Below, piece after piece: positions 62,868 to 64,000 of a stretch of 64,000 nucleotides of DNA (position 1 is its first letter; every line of letters begins with the position of its first letter). A program made the translations under genes and the position numbers. The stretch comes from Mesorhizobium sp. M1E.F.Ca.ET.045.02.1.1 (GTDB lineage: Bacteria > Pseudomonadota > Alphaproteobacteria > Rhizobiales > Rhizobiaceae). The DNA lies in contig NZ_CP034447.1 in NCBI RefSeq assembly GCF_003952485.1, positions 3,238,501-3,302,500 of the forward strand. Reading direction: 5' to 3'. Under the pieces are notes generated by a model. The model was not told the DNA's origin. It was given only the letters and a program-made list of their open reading frames with translations, and ran no database searches.

Positions 62868-63795
62868 TGACGGCTTCCTCGAAAAGCATCGGCCCGCCAT
62901 AGTCGCGGGGCAAGGTGGAGATGGCGCGTGAGGCCACCCGGATCGCGGCGGAAAGGCAGTTGGCCAGCGGCCGCTCCCGCGCCAGCGCGGCGAGGAAGGC
63001 GGCGTTGAAGACATCGCCGGCGCCGATCGTGTCGACGACTTTCACACGGGGCGCCGGGACTTCGATGAGTTGGCCGTCGGCGCCGATGGCGATCGCGCCG
63101 TCGGGCCCGCGCTTGACCACGACAGTCGCGCCCTTCCTCATTCCGTCGCGGATCTTGCGCGCGGCGTCCGCCGGACTTGCCAGCCCGGCCAGCGTCGTCG
63201 TCTCGACCTCGTTGAAGAGGGCCAACTCGCAGCGCGACAGCCAATCTCGGGTGGCGTTGCAGTTCTTCGCCGTCCAGCCGTCGATCGGCCAGCCGGTATC
63301 GAGCGCGACGGCGATATGATGCGCCTCCGCCCAGTCGAAAAAGGCGCCGTAGTCTCGGGTGAGGTCATCGGTCAGGAAGGAGCCGCAAATGAGCGCGTAG
63401 CCGCCGGAAAGCCGCTTGCCGTCGAGAACGGCAAGAACGTCGTCCAGGCTGAAGCGGGGCAGATGACCGCGTGTGGTGAAGAAAGTGCGTTCTCCGTCCG
63501 GGTGCGTCATGCCGACCGACAGCGTCGTGCCCTCCGGACGCACCGGCCATTTCTCGGCACGCGAGCCGAAAGCCTCGCGCAGCCAGCGACCGAACTGGTC
63601 GTCGCCGAGATTGGCGGCGATATCGAAATCGATGCCCAGCGCCTGCCAGGCTAGCGCTGTGTTGCCGGCCTGGCCGCCGACGCGCAGGTCGTCATGATCC
63701 ACGACGGTCTCGGTTCCCGCCTTCGGCCATGGCGCGACCGGGCCGACGATCAGGTCGACATTGACGTTGCCGATCACCGCAAGCGGCCGCATCAT
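62854..63795 (-). CDS. PfkB-family sugar kinase
   Basis: The 313-residue kinase has the first PfkB motif GGQAGNTALAWQALGI and the second, DTIGAGDVFNAAFLAAL, with the catalytic Asp of GAGD. It phosphorylates a sugar or sugar derivative in the cytoplasm. The start overlaps the SIS gene stop (ATGA) and its end overlaps the ABC ATPase gene. Substrate unknown. Confidence 0.92.
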   Translation of the reverse strand: MMRPLAVIGNVNVDLIVGPVAPWPKAGTETVVDHDDLRVGGQAGNTALAWQALGIDFDIAANLGDDQFGRWLREAFGSRAEKWPVRPEGTTLSVGMTHPDGERTFFTTRGHLPRFSLDDVLAVLDGKRLSGGYALICGSFLTDDLTRDYGAFFDWAEAHHIAVALDTGWPIDGWTAKNCNATRDWLSRCELALFNEVETTTLAGLASPADAARKIRDGMRKGATVVVKRGPDGAIAIGADGQLIEVPAPRVKVVDTIGAGDVFNAAFLAALARERPLANCLSAAIRVASRAISTLPRDYGGPMLFEEAVNERA

Positions 63796-64000
63796 TCGCT
63801 CCGCGTGATCTTGGTGGTGCGGACCGGCGTCCCGGCATTGTCGACACGGGCATCGGCGAAGGCGATCATCAGGCGCTGCGCCACCGGCAGCATGGCGAAG
63901 ATCGCCGCCAGCCCGGAGGCTGGTTTGAAAGCCAGCGTGACCGCGTCACCGACCGGCGGCTTGCCCGAGGCGTCGAAGATGATCAGCCGCGCGCCTGCCT
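63792..64000 (-). CDS. SIS-domain sugar isomerase/deglycase (partial, C-terminal 68 residues)
   Basis: The frame is open from the window edge to a TGA at 63792. The visible end includes VTLAFKPASGLAAIFAMLPV and finishes TPVRTTKITRSE, resembling the GlmS/AgaS-type SIS C-terminus. Such proteins isomerise or cleave phosphorylated amino sugars. Together with the kinase and ABC ATPase it suggests uptake and breakdown of an amino-sugar or Amadori-type compound. Too little is visible to name it. Confidence 0.6.
   Translation of the reverse strand, partial: AGARLIIFDASGKPPVGDAVTLAFKPASGLAAIFAMLPVAQRLMIAFADARVDNAGTPVRTTKITRSE

Noticed and set aside
1..64000. tRNA, rRNA, CRISPR array, transposase or prophage genes
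   Set aside because: No cloverleaf-like GTTCGA-type T-loops with matching arms, regular spacer repeats or integrase/transposase motifs were noticed by eye; a dedicated search could still find a small RNA.

Overview
The window is GC-rich, densely coded alphaproteobacterial DNA. Gene content and order fit the Rhizobiales, most likely Mesorhizobium or a close Phyllobacteriaceae/Brucellaceae relative. Points in favour are the rhizobial-type flagellar genes (visN/visR, a rem/ftcR-like regulator, motC, motE, flbT, flaF, a motD-type fliK), the fliF...motB-motC-fliK...rem-flgE-flgK-flgL-flaF-flbT-flgD-fliQ order, and several small palindromic intergenic repeats of a type I recall from rhizobial chromosomes. 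The species call is inference from gene content, not from a database match. No rRNA, tRNA, CRISPR array or transposase is visible.

Positions 1-34800 hold a nearly complete flagellar regulon, interrupted only at its left edge by an asparagine synthetase gene (cut by the window). It has four blocks: (i) minus strand, rem to fliQ (flgE, flgK, flgL, flaF, flbT, flgD, fliQ); (ii) minus strand, fliF - fliH-like - motB - motC - fliK - lytic transglycosylase, with almost every gene overlapping the next; (iii) two separately terminated flagellin genes, then a 14-gene minus-strand operon reading DUF1217 gene, flgF, fliI, unknown membrane protein, flgB, flgC, fliE, flgG, flgA, flgI, motE, flgH, fliL, fliP; (iv) a plus-strand operon motA-fliM-fliN-fliG-flhB-unknown, facing the master regulators visN-visR. 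flhA, fliR, fliO and the chemotaxis genes are not here. flhA/fliR normally follow fliQ in relatives, and that slot is taken by asnB.

Positions 35200-45400 look like a polyamine (or related amide/amine) uptake and hydrolysis locus. It holds a frameshifted histone-deacetylase/acetylpolyamine-amidohydrolase family gene and a TetR regulator on the minus strand. Divergent from these are a YtcJ-like amidohydrolase, a complete PotABCD-type ABC importer, and two tandem SxxK serine hydrolases. Two inverted palindromic repeats separate this locus from tex.

Positions 45700-61740 hold tex, a LysR regulator divergent from glutaryl-CoA dehydrogenase, and a tight three-gene operon: transglutaminase fused to a DUF2126 amidoligase, circularly permuted ATP-grasp fused to alpha-E, and a second transglutaminase. 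This operon is the most interesting poorly characterised system in the window. It is followed by a poxvirus-type topoisomerase IB, an ECF42-type sigma factor with its DGPF/YCII partner, and an ALDH7-type aminoadipate-semialdehyde dehydrogenase. The right end (61755-64000, minus strand) is the tail of a sugar-uptake operon: SIS-domain protein (cut), PfkB-family kinase and a MalK/UgpC-type ATPase.
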